From assembly GCF_900445235.1 (NCBI RefSeq), contig NZ_UFSM01000002.1:310001-374000 (forward strand): 64,000 nt of DNA, written 5' to 3'. Positions 45,285 to 53,172 of this stretch are shown here, in pieces. Made by a program: the position numbers and the translations under genes. The notes under the pieces are model-generated. The model was not told the origin of the DNA. It was given only the letters and a program-made list of their open reading frames with translations, and ran no database searches. This DNA comes from Aminobacter aminovorans (lineage in GTDB: Bacteria; Pseudomonadota; Alphaproteobacteria; Rhizobiales; Rhizobiaceae). The number at the start of each line of letters is the position of its first letter. Position 1 is the first letter of the stretch.

Positions 45285-46316
45285 CTACACCTGCAGATAC
45301 AGCAGAATTTCGCCCAGGCTTACCACCTGGTTGAGCAGCTTGAGCGGCAGCCGCTTGGGCGACAAGGGCAGTCCGGCGGCCGCTGCCGCCCTGACTTCAC
45401 TTGGTGCACAACCCATTTCGCTTCGAAAGGCCCGACTGAATGTCGCAGCGTCTGCAAAGCACAGCCTCTCTGCGATCCGAGAGATGCTGGTCATCGAATT
45501 GGGATCGGACAGTTCGTTGTAGGCTGCCAATAGCCGCTGGCGCTGGATGTAGCGTGTCACTCCATGCAGCGGCTCAAAAAGTACATAGAGTTTTGAACGC
45601 GAGAGGCCGAGTTGCCGACACAGCTTGTCCGGCCCGAGATCGGGGGCGTGAAGCTCCTTGTGGATCATCTGGCGGGCACGCTCGAGCATCGTTGCCGCGA
45701 TATGGGCCTGTGCTTCGGCAACACGGTCGGCGGTCGGCGCCAGACAGGCAGAGATCATCGCACGCATCGCCTCGATGGCCTTGGGCACCTCATGTGCCGG
45801 TACCTGCGGCAGCCGGCGTTCGAATGAGATCAGGAAGTCGGCGAGCAACCCGCCCAGACCGTCCGGGCCGACACTCCCGGGGTGCTTGTCGAGTACGCCT
45901 GCCAGAGGTCGCAGCAGGTCGCGCGGGATGTAGACGGTAGAGACGCTCGAATCCGCCGCAGCGCCAACATAAGGGCGACCAAGCGAGCGGAAATGGACTT
46001 GCCGGCGAGGGGCGTTTGCCGCCTCGGCGGCATGCATTGCGCTGTCCGGCAGCACGAGGCACCAATGGTCGAGTGGATCCTTGCCCAAATGATGCCATTT
46101 GCGCGGCACTTTGGGACCAGGCATGCGCGACGAGGTGAAGGCGAGCTTGCCCAAATCCCAGACTTGCTGCTCGAAGATGAATCCCTGCCGCGCTTCTGGA
46201 CTTATGGAGACGTCGATCACCGAAGCGTGGAAGGAGCGCCATGCCTCGAACTGGTGTTCGACCGGCAATTTGCGCGTATCGAATTTCAGCGTGGCGAGCA
46301 TGCCTGCTTCGTTCAT
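45285..46316 (-). CDS. AraC family transcriptional regulator 2
   Basis: Regulator of 343 residues related to the 42846 protein: FEAWRSFHASVIDVSI, QVWDLGKLAFTSSRM, DPLDHWCLVLPDS in the sensor part; LGPDKLCRQLGLSRSKLYVLFEP and ISRIAERLCFADAATFSRAFRSEMGCAPSEVR in the DNA-binding part. ATG 46316 has GGAG 7 bases upstream. Faces the DadA-like pseudogene on the opposite strand; the divergent region between them is only about 100 bases. Confidence 0.9.
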   Translation of the reverse strand: MNEAGMLATLKFDTRKLPVEHQFEAWRSFHASVIDVSISPEARQGFIFEQQVWDLGKLAFTSSRMPGPKVPRKWHHLGKDPLDHWCLVLPDSAMHAAEAANAPRRQVHFRSLGRPYVGAAADSSVSTVYIPRDLLRPLAGVLDKHPGSVGPDGLGGLLADFLISFERRLPQVPAHEVPKAIEAMRAMISACLAPTADRVAEAQAHIAATMLERARQMIHKELHAPDLGPDKLCRQLGLSRSKLYVLFEPLHGVTRYIQRQRLLAAYNELSDPNSMTSISRIAERLCFADAATFSRAFRSEMGCAPSEVRAAAAAGLPLSPKRLPLKLLNQVVSLGEILLYLQV

Positions 46317-46412
46317 GAAGTCTCCAAGATGCGGGGCCGAACAACCGCTTGCAACTCGAAGTTAGAGAATGACTGAGTGCGGGCCAGCAGACAATAGCAA
46401 CCGCCCATTGCT

Positions 46413-47567
46413 GTGGATGGGCATGCCATTCGGCACGCTCTGCTCGAACAGATCCACAACGTCGCCGTGCATCCGTATCGCGACGCCGCCCTCTTGGTCC
46501 AGCTACATGCCAGGTGCACAGCCTGGGATGTTGCGCAATGTTCCCGGTTGCCTGCGCGCTCCTCTGGGACCGCTTGCGAACAAGCCGTCCTATCTGCCTC
46601 GCGCTCTGCCATGGTTCATGCGGTGGCTCAAAGCAGGGCAATTGGGACGAATGACCCTTCTTGCGCGGCACATGCGCGCGCTGCACAGCCCCGCTTTGGC
46701 CGAGTGGCAGAGGCTCGTCGGACCACAACTTTACGCACGGTTCATCCGGCAGGAAGGCGAGGCCGTTCTTTGGGATCATCCTGGTGCGGGTCCGGCTGAT
46801 GAGGTCGAGGCTAGGCTGAAGGCGGAGTTTGGCATCGAGGTCGAAATGCTCGGTCCCACCGAACTGCAAAAAATGTCCCCCGGCATCTCCTCGAAGGTGA
46901 GACGCGGAATGGCCCACACCGTCAGTCCCGCCCAGCTGAACGCCGCACTGGCCGCCCTTATGGAGCGCGAGGGCGTCCGCTTTATCCGCGAACGCGTGCT
47001 GAAACTCATTCGTGATGGGCGACGGTTGGCTTGTCCTGACGTCAACGGGCAACCATCGCGCCCGCGAGATCGTGGTCGCCTGTGGCGTCTGGTCTGCCGA
47101 GTTGATCGCGCCTCTGGGGGTCAAGGTGCCGCTTGAGAGCCAGCGCGGCTATCACGTCATGTTGCCCCCGGACGCAATTGACCTTGCCATGCCTTTCATT
47201 CATCGGACGCGGCATCGGCATGACGCCGATGCTGGAGGGTGCGCGCGTAGTGGGAACTGTGGAATTCTCCGGCCTCGACGGCGTTCCCAATGAGAAGCGG
47301 GCCGATCAGGCTCTCTACCATGCGAGGGACATTTTCCCCGCGCTGAAGGCCACGCCGCGGCAGATCTGGACGGGTCAGCGTCCAGCCACACCGGACTCGC
47401 TACACGTCCTTGGATCAGTGCCAGAACATCGCGGCCTCTGGCTGTGCTTCGGGCATGGAGCCTATGGCATGACGGGTGCGCCGCCGAGTGGACGCCTGGT
47501 CGCCGACCTGATCCTGAAGCGGCCACCTCGGCTTGACGCGGCGCCCTATTCGGTAACTCGGTTCTGA
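46413..47567 (+). pseudogene. D-amino-acid dehydrogenase (DadA-like) pseudogene, multiple frameshifts
   Basis: Similarity to DadA-type FAD oxidoreductases runs through three frames. The start reads HALLEQIHNVAVHPYRDAAL in one frame (46413 on). From about 46510 a second frame gives GAQPGMLRNVPGCLRAPLGP up to about 47020. A third frame gives GWLVLTSTGNHRAREIVVACG, and from about 47200 the first frame returns with GIGMTPMLEGARVVGTVEFSG and ends FGHGAYGMTGAPPSGRLVADL. The FAD GxGxxG N-terminus is not recognisable. At least three frame changes plus N-terminal loss make function impossible without sequencing error. It once oxidised D-amino acids or D-hydroxyproline to 2-oxo acids. Confidence 0.82.
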
Positions 47568-47587
47568 GGGCGGCCTTCGACTGAACG

Positions 47588-48673
47588 TCAGCGAACGGCG
47601 TAAACCCAGTTTCGTTCGTCGACCGACAGGCCTCGTTGTATCCCGACCAGCTCACTGCGCAGCTGGCTTGTGACAGGGCCGACCTGGCCATCAGCTATGG
47701 TGAACGAACCACCGGAAAAACGCACGGCACCGATTGCAGCGACGACCGCAGCCGTGCCACAGGCGAAAACCTCCCGCAGCCTGCCGCTTGCGGCGTCTGA
47801 TTGCCATTGGTCGAAACTGTAAGCCTTCTCCTCGATGGCAATACCAGCGTCGCGAGCGATCGAGATGAGAGACGCACGGGTGATGCCGGGTAGGATCGTG
47901 CCCAAAGGCGGCGTTACGATGCTGCCGTCGTCCATGACAAAAAAGATATTCATGCCGCCGAGTTCTTCCACCCAGCGGCGCTCCGCGGCATCGAGAAACA
48001 CGACCTGATCGCAATCATGCTTTGCCGCCTCAGCTTGTGCGATCAGGCTGCCAGCATAATTGCCACCACACTTGGCCGCTCCCGTGCCACCCGCCGCTGC
48101 CCGACTGTAATTGTCTGAGACCCAGACCGTAATCGGCTTCTCCCCACCCTTGAAATAGGCGCCAACCGGAGATGCGATAACGCAGAAGATGTATTGAGAT
48201 GCGGGACGCACGCCCAGAAACGCGTCGCTTGCGAACATGAACGGTCGGAGATAGAGGCTGCCTTCCCCTTCCGGAATCCACTCGCGGTCAATCCCGACGA
48301 GCGCTTCAACCGCTTTGACAAAGACGGCTTCCGGCAACTGCGGCATTGCCATGCGTTCGGCGGAACGATTGAAGCGACGCGCATTCTCCTCGGGACGAAA
48401 CAGGGCAATCTCGCCACTGCTTGTCCTGTACGCCTTCATGCCTTCGAAGATTTCCTGGGCGTAGTGTAGCACTGCGCTGGCTGGATCGAGAGAAAACGGC
48501 TCTCGCGGCCTGACGCGCGCGTCGTGCCAACCTTGATCTGCCGACCAGCTCATCGTCACCATATGGTCGGTGAAAATCCTGCCGAAACCGGGGTTTTCCA
48601 GAAGCTTCGCCCGGTCCCGTGAAGGCACCGGATCTGTTGCCCGCGTGGTGGTGAGCTCAAAAGTCTTGTCCAT
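47588..48673 (-). CDS. ilvE: Branched-chain amino acid aminotransferase
   Basis: Fold-IV PLP aminotransferase of 361 residues, the long (eukaryote-like, BCAT group II) form. Features: FGRIFTDHMVTMSW, LHYAQEIFEGMKAYR, SLYLRPFMFASD, GTGAAKCGGNYAGSLIAQ with the PLP lysine (AAKCGGNYA), EELGGMNIFFV and FACGTAAVVAAIG. ATG 48673 has GAGG 5 bases upstream; 48688 is an alternative. Interconverts Leu/Ile/Val and their 2-oxo acids. Context with acyl-CoA dehydrogenase and thiolase points to degradation rather than synthesis. Confidence 0.93.
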   Translation of the reverse strand: MDKTFELTTTRATDPVPSRDRAKLLENPGFGRIFTDHMVTMSWSADQGWHDARVRPREPFSLDPASAVLHYAQEIFEGMKAYRTSSGEIALFRPEENARRFNRSAERMAMPQLPEAVFVKAVEALVGIDREWIPEGEGSLYLRPFMFASDAFLGVRPASQYIFCVIASPVGAYFKGGEKPITVWVSDNYSRAAAGGTGAAKCGGNYAGSLIAQAEAAKHDCDQVVFLDAAERRWVEELGGMNIFFVMDDGSIVTPPLGTILPGITRASLISIARDAGIAIEEKAYSFDQWQSDAASGRLREVFACGTAAVVAAIGAVRFSGGSFTIADGQVGPVTSQLRSELVGIQRGLSVDERNWVYAVR

Positions 48674-48711
48674 AGCAGCCTCATTCATCGCAGACACGCC
48701 TATATAGTCAT

Positions 48712-48972
48712 TTGGGAGCCATTCGAATGGCTCCATCCAGCCTGATCGTTTCGCCATTCAACATCGGATTCAAGACGATGCTCTCCACCAAGAGCGCATA
48801 TTCCCACAAGATTGATCTCGATTGCCTTCCTGAACGCCTCGACAGGGTGCGGCATGAATTCCCGGCCGACGGCCTTGATTGCAGGAGCGACGCTGGCGCG
48901 GTGCCGAGCGGTCGCTGCACCTAGACCCGATGCGCCGCCGGTGACGACCACCGCAGCTCCTTCAATCCGCAC
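48712..48972 (-). pseudogene. HSD10-type short-chain dehydrogenase remnant
   Basis: Remnant with three islands of a 3-hydroxyacyl-CoA/2-methyl-3-hydroxybutyryl-CoA dehydrogenase (HSD17B10 type, about 255 residues when intact). It keeps the N-terminus [16 protein letters not shown] and a central piece [10 protein letters not shown]...[14 protein letters not shown]. In another frame it keeps the C-terminus [20 protein letters not shown]. About 60 residues between the first two islands and over 100 before the last are missing, including the catalytic Ser-Tyr-Lys. It lies between thiolase and aminotransferase genes, where an intact copy would fit isoleucine degradation. Confidence 0.82.
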
Positions 48973-48981
48973 CAGCGCCTC

Positions 48982-50163
48982 CTAGATGATTTCAAGCGCA
49001 ATGGCAGTGGCTTCACCACCGCCAATGCAAAGTGCGGCCACGCCGCGCTTTGCACCACGTGCCTTCAGGGCGCCGATCAGCGTCGCGACGATGCGCGCGC
49101 CGCTTGCGCCGATGGGGTGGCCAAGCGCGGTTGCTCCTCCGTTGACGTTGATCTTGTCGTGAGGAATATCGAGATCGCGCATCGCAATCATTGCCACTGC
49201 CGCGAAAGCCTCGTTGACCTCGAAAAGGTCAACATCCGCAACCGACCAGCCGGCCTTTTGCAAGAGCTTTCGGATGGCAAAGACGGGTGCGGTTGTGAAC
49301 AGGGCCGGCGCATGTGCGTGTGCAGCGGTGGCAACAACCTGCGCCTCCTGCGCGAGGCCTAACCGCGACGCGACGCTGGCGCGGGTCATCACCAGTGCAG
49401 CAGCGCCGTCGGAGATGGAGGCGGATGTCGCGGCAGTAATGGTGCCGTCCTTGGCGAAGGCGGGCTTCAGCGACGGGACCTTTTCCGGTTTCGCCTTGCC
49501 TGGCTGCTCGTCTTCCGAGACCACGACATCGCCGCCGCGACTGGTTACCGTCACGGGCACGATTTCGGCTGCGAAGGCTCCGCTGTTTATCGCAGCATTG
49601 GCGCGGGACAAGCTTGCGAGCGCGAATGCGTCCTGTTCGGTGCGGGAGAACTGGTAGTCGCGCGCAGTATCCTCGGCAAAGGCACCCATCGGCTTGCCCT
49701 TGTCATAGGCATCTTCCAGCCCGTCCATCATCATCGTGTCGATGATCCGGTCATGGCCGATGCGCGCGCCGCTGCGATGCTTGGGAAGGGCGTAGGGCGC
49801 GTTGGACATGCTCTCCATGCCACCGGCAATGACGACGTCGGCGGCACCTGACGCAAGCGCCTCGGCCGCCATGATTGCCGCCTGCATGCCGCTGCCACAC
49901 ATCTTGTTGACGGTGGTCGCCTCGACTGACTGCGGCAATCCAGCACCGAGGGCCGCCTGTCGTGCAGGCGCCTGTCCGAGAGCTGCCGGCAAAACGCAGC
50001 CCATGTAGATTCGGTCGATGATTTGTGGGTCGACGCCACTTCGATCAACCGCCGCCTTGACGGCGGCGGCACCAAGTTGCGTTGCCGAGGTGCCGGAAAA
50101 GGCCCCCTGAAAAGCGCCCATGGGGGTGCGGGCATATGAGGAGATAATGATTGGGTCGGTCAT
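48982..50163 (-). CDS. Acetyl-CoA C-acyltransferase (thiolase)
   Basis: Thiolase of 393 residues. Nucleophilic Cys in TTVNKMCGSGMQAA (about residue 90), His in GGATALGHPIGASGAR and second Cys in AALCIGGGEATAIALE. Cleaves 3-ketoacyl-CoA (for example 2-methylacetoacetyl-CoA) to acetyl-CoA plus a shorter acyl-CoA. ATG 50163 follows TAGGAG; the 60-residue upstream extension is spurious. Ten bases after the acyl-CoA dehydrogenase gene, same operon. Confidence 0.94.
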   Translation of the reverse strand: MTDPIIISSYARTPMGAFQGAFSGTSATQLGAAAVKAAVDRSGVDPQIIDRIYMGCVLPAALGQAPARQAALGAGLPQSVEATTVNKMCGSGMQAAIMAAEALASGAADVVIAGGMESMSNAPYALPKHRSGARIGHDRIIDTMMMDGLEDAYDKGKPMGAFAEDTARDYQFSRTEQDAFALASLSRANAAINSGAFAAEIVPVTVTSRGGDVVVSEDEQPGKAKPEKVPSLKPAFAKDGTITAATSASISDGAAALVMTRASVASRLGLAQEAQVVATAAHAHAPALFTTAPVFAIRKLLQKAGWSVADVDLFEVNEAFAAVAMIAMRDLDIPHDKINVNGGATALGHPIGASGARIVATLIGALKARGAKRGVAALCIGGGEATAIALEII

Positions 50164-50173
50164 TGTTTGACTC

Positions 50174-51301
50174 CTACAGGCTGCGCGCGATGACGAGACG
50201 CTGAATGTCCGATGTGCCTTCATATATCTGGCACACACGGACATCACGATAGATCTTGGCGAGCCCGAACTCTTCGAGATAACCATAGCCTCCCAATGTC
50301 TGCATCGCACCCGAAACAACGGCCTCTGCGGTTTCAGATGCAAAAAGTTTGGCCATCGAAGCCTGGGTCAGGCAGGACGCGCCAGCGTCCTTGAGGGACG
50401 CAGCCGAGAGAACCAACTGCAGCGCAGCCTCGAGGCGGGTAGCCAGATCGGCCAATCGGAAACCCACCGCCTGATGCTGAATGATCGGCTGGCCGAAGCT
50501 CTTGCGTTCCTTGGCGTAGCTGATCGCGACCTCCAGGGCTGCCCGGGCCATGCCGACGCTCTGCGCGGCGATGCCGATGCGACCTGCCTCAAGGTTTGAA
50601 AGGGCTATGCCATATCCCAGCCCCTCAGCACCCAGTCTTAGCTCATCCTCGATGAACAGGTCCTCGAACCTTATCGCACAGGTATCTGAGGCACCTTGCC
50701 CGAGCTTGTGTTCAAGCTTGTCGATCCCGTAGCCCGGACGGTCGGTAGGTACCAGAAAGGCGGAGATGCCGCGCTTGCCCGCGGCCGGATCGGTAACCGC
50801 GTAGACAATTGCCAATCCCGCGATCCGTCCGGACGTAATGAACTGCTTGGCCCCGTTCAGGCGATAGCCGCCATCGATCTTTTCGGCGCGCGTGCGCAGC
50901 GCCGCGGCGTCAGACCCGGCATCTGCCTCCGTCAAGGCAAAAGCCCCGATCATTCGTCCCGCCATCAGATCCGGCAGGAACCGCGCTTGTTGGGCAGACG
51001 TGCCGTCCTTGATCAGACTTGAAACGATAAGGCTGTTTTGGATGGACGTAATTGTCGACAGCGCGCCGTCAGCCGCAGCGATTTCTATCAACGCCAAAGC
51101 ATAGCTCGTATAGTCTGCAGCGGCCCCGCCAAATTCGACCGGCGCGGTCATTCCCATCAGGCCGAGCTCTGCCATGCGTTGGAACAATGCTGGAGGATAA
51201 CCGCCGTTCCTTTCAAAACTTGTGCTGTGGGGGCGTATTTCCGCTTGAGCGAAATTGCGCACCATGTCGCGGATCGCGGCCTGAGTATCGTTGAGGGTCA
51301 T
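50174..51301 (-). CDS. Acyl-CoA dehydrogenase
   Basis: FAD enzyme of 375 residues of the short/branched-chain acyl-CoA dehydrogenase type. Signatures: GAFALTEADAGSDAAALRTRA, GAKQFITSGRIAGLAIVYA, ERKSFGQPIIQHQAVGFRLAD, and C-terminal QTLGGYGYLEEFGLAKIYRDVRV with QIYEGTSDIQRLVIAR (catalytic Glu in YEGT). The start ATG 51301 follows the stop of the truncated ferredoxin oxidoreductase remnant by 6 bases. Introduces a double bond into an acyl-CoA made from branched 2-oxo acids. Confidence 0.94.
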   Translation of the reverse strand: MTLNDTQAAIRDMVRNFAQAEIRPHSTSFERNGGYPPALFQRMAELGLMGMTAPVEFGGAAADYTSYALALIEIAAADGALSTITSIQNSLIVSSLIKDGTSAQQARFLPDLMAGRMIGAFALTEADAGSDAAALRTRAEKIDGGYRLNGAKQFITSGRIAGLAIVYAVTDPAAGKRGISAFLVPTDRPGYGIDKLEHKLGQGASDTCAIRFEDLFIEDELRLGAEGLGYGIALSNLEAGRIGIAAQSVGMARAALEVAISYAKERKSFGQPIIQHQAVGFRLADLATRLEAALQLVLSAASLKDAGASCLTQASMAKLFASETAEAVVSGAMQTLGGYGYLEEFGLAKIYRDVRVCQIYEGTSDIQRLVIARSL

Positions 51302-51306
51302 TTCCG

Positions 51307-51708
51307 TCAGGCCGCCTTGCTGGCTAGAGTCTCGGGGGTCATGGCTGCGAGCAGCGATGCGCGCTTTCCAGCGTACTCGGCGATTGCGGCCTCCTTGATC
51401 GGCCCGAAAGCCCTGTGCATCTGGGCACCCCAAAGCGCCGTTGCTGCAAGGTCTTCGTTAAGACCCGGCTGGAATACGACATCGTGGGCCTTGAGATGTT
51501 TCACCGCTTTCCAGAGCTGTTGATCATATGCGCCGACAGGCGAGCCGCGATACCCTGATATGAGCCCTGATGTCTTGTGGCCCCATCGCCGGCCCAGTCG
51601 CCTTTGCATCAACGGCAATCGCACCAAAGCCTGGATACCTGTCATGAAAGTTGGGCCGGCCTCGGTGTTGTAGATCGGGTCCAAGCTGGTACTGCGTTCG
51701 AATTTCAC
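51307..51708 (-). pseudogene. Indolepyruvate/2-oxoacid:ferredoxin oxidoreductase, internally deleted remnant
   Basis: Open frame of 133 residues. The first 95 residues match the N-terminus of the fused bacterial indolepyruvate ferredoxin oxidoreductase (TGIQALVRLPLMQRR, SGLISGYRGSPVGAYDQQLW, VVFQPGLNEDLAATALWG). The last 36 (FGPIKEAAIAEYAGKRASLLAAM) look like the extreme C-terminus of the same roughly 1150-residue protein. About 1000 residues, including the thiamine-PP and iron-sulfur parts, are missing in frame. The GTG start and strong ribosome site (GGGAGG) remain, so a short peptide may still be made. The intact enzyme would convert 2-oxo acids to acyl-CoA. Confidence 0.8.
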
Positions 51709-51730
51709 GCCAATCCTCCCTAGATTGGCG
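51708..51730 (-). promoter_or_regulatory. Inverted repeat enclosing the ribosome site of the remnant gene
   Basis: CGCCAATC-N7-GATTGGCG, an 8-base perfect inverted repeat. On the minus strand the loop reads TAGGGAG, so the ribosome site is presented in the loop and the GTG start begins at the 3' stem edge. It may act as an operator for the divergent Lrp regulator or as a translational hairpin. Confidence 0.5.
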
Positions 51731-51818
51731 ATATATGCTCTAAAATTTCCTCCAATTCAGACCAATTATGCGCGTTCTTACTCGCTAAAAATAGTGAACT
51801 TTGCTACTCGACTGCAGC

Positions 51819-52292
51819 ATGACAGCGAACATTGCCAATCCGCTGAAACTCGACAAGCAAGACCTCAAGATCTTGAACGCGCTGACTCGCGACGGCAGAA
51901 TTACCTGGAGCGAGCTTGCCGAGGAAATCGGCCTGTCACTGACACCAACGCTCCGCCGCGTGCGGAGGCTCGAGCAGGATGGGATCATTCGAGGCTACAC
52001 GGCCGATCTGGATCAGGCGAAACTCATTGGCGCGATGGGGCTATTCATAACCATCACGATGGAAAGGCAAGTCGAGGAAATTCTTGCCAAATTTGAAACC
52101 GCGGTCGCTGGGTTACCCGAAGTGATGAGCGGATATCTCATAAGTGGCGGTCACGACTACATGCTGCACGCCTTCGTCCGCGACCTCGACCATTATCGAG
52201 AATTGCTGGCCGTGCTGACACGCATCGATGGCATTGCCCATATCCAGTCGAGCTTCATCCTGAAGACATTCGCCCGACACGTCGGCACTTGA
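51819..52292 (+). CDS. Lrp/AsnC family transcriptional regulator
   Basis: Regulator of 157 residues: N-terminal HTH (LKLDKQDLKILNALTRDGRI, ELAEEIGLSLTPTLRRVRRLE) and C-terminal RAM ligand domain (GHDYMLHAFVRDLDHYRELL). ATG 51819 is used rather than an upstream TTG. It is divergent from the acyl-CoA dehydrogenase operon with an AT-rich 110-base region between them, so it probably controls that operon in response to a branched-chain or other amino acid. Confidence 0.92.
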   Translation: MTANIANPLKLDKQDLKILNALTRDGRITWSELAEEIGLSLTPTLRRVRRLEQDGIIRGYTADLDQAKLIGAMGLFITITMERQVEEILAKFETAVAGLPEVMSGYLISGGHDYMLHAFVRDLDHYRELLAVLTRIDGIAHIQSSFILKTFARHVGT

Positions 52293-52332
52293 AAGACTGA
52301 ACCCAAGAGCTGCCGACACGCCTGCGTCGATG

Positions 52333-53172
52333 CTACGAAATCAGGCGGCCAGCAGGAACCGATGGAAAGGCAGGAAGCTCCTGCGACGCGACACCAGGCG
52401 GGGTGTCGCAGACGAAGTTCCATTCCGGCATCGGCAATACGTCGCGCAGCAGCGCCTGCGTGTACGGATGGGATGGCGACGACAAGACCGTATCGACATT
52501 GCCGTGTTCTACAATCTGCCCCCGATCGAGGACGATGATCTTCTGGCAGATGTCAGCGACCACACCAAAGTCGTGCGTAACGAGCAGGTAACCGATGCCA
52601 GACGTGCGGTGCAGGTCGAGGAGCAAGTCGATCAGTTTCGCCTGGACTGAGACATCGAGCGCCGAGAGAGGTTCATCCAGCACCAGCAATTCAGGCTCCG
52701 GCGCAAGTGCCCGCGCCATGCAGACACGCTGGCACTGACCTGTGCTGAGTTCGTGCGGATGGCGGTCGAGAAGGTCGTCGCTGAGCGCAACACGCTCGAG
52801 CAAGTGGCGGAGACGTTCGCTTCTTGCGGCGGCTCCTTCTTTGGGCAGCCAGTTGACCAGTGGCTCGGTCAGGATCCGGCGAATGGTCCAGCGCGGGTTA
52901 AGGCTTGACCTCGGATCCTGGAACACGCCCTGGATGCCGCGACGAGCCTTCCGCCGCGCCATGCCATCGACAAGAGGTTGGCCATGCCATCGCACGCGGC
53001 CGCTGTCCGGCCGCTCGAGGCCCAGGATGCACTTTGCGATCGTGCTCTTGCCCGAGCCGGACTGTCCGACAAGCCCTACGATCGCGGCCTGACCAACCTC
53101 AAAGGAGACATTGGTGAGAACCTCGTTATCCTTGTAGCGCTTGGACAGCCTTTCTACCGACAGCATCGTCAT
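52333..53172 (-). CDS. ABC transporter ATPase (Opp/Dpp/Nik F-type)
   Basis: ATPase of 279 residues: Walker A GQSGSGKSTIAK, Q-loop GVFQDPRSSLNPR, signature LSTGQCQRVCMARAL (Gly2 replaced by Thr, common in this group), Walker B LLVLDEPLSALD and TYTQALL-like C-terminus (HPYTQALLRDVL). Last gene of the riboswitch operon; the start overlaps the upstream fusion gene (ATGA). Partners the ATPase half of that fusion. Confidence 0.93.
   Translation of the reverse strand: MTMLSVERLSKRYKDNEVLTNVSFEVGQAAIVGLVGQSGSGKSTIAKCILGLERPDSGRVRWHGQPLVDGMARRKARRGIQGVFQDPRSSLNPRWTIRRILTEPLVNWLPKEGAAARSERLRHLLERVALSDDLLDRHPHELSTGQCQRVCMARALAPEPELLVLDEPLSALDVSVQAKLIDLLLDLHRTSGIGYLLVTHDFGVVADICQKIIVLDRGQIVEHGNVDTVLSSPSHPYTQALLRDVLPMPEWNFVCDTPPGVASQELPAFPSVPAGRLIS

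Noticed and set aside
46111..46125. TTTGGGACC...GGCATGC as a further copy of the dispersed element
   Set aside because: It lies inside the conserved coding part of an AraC gene and the spacing does not match.
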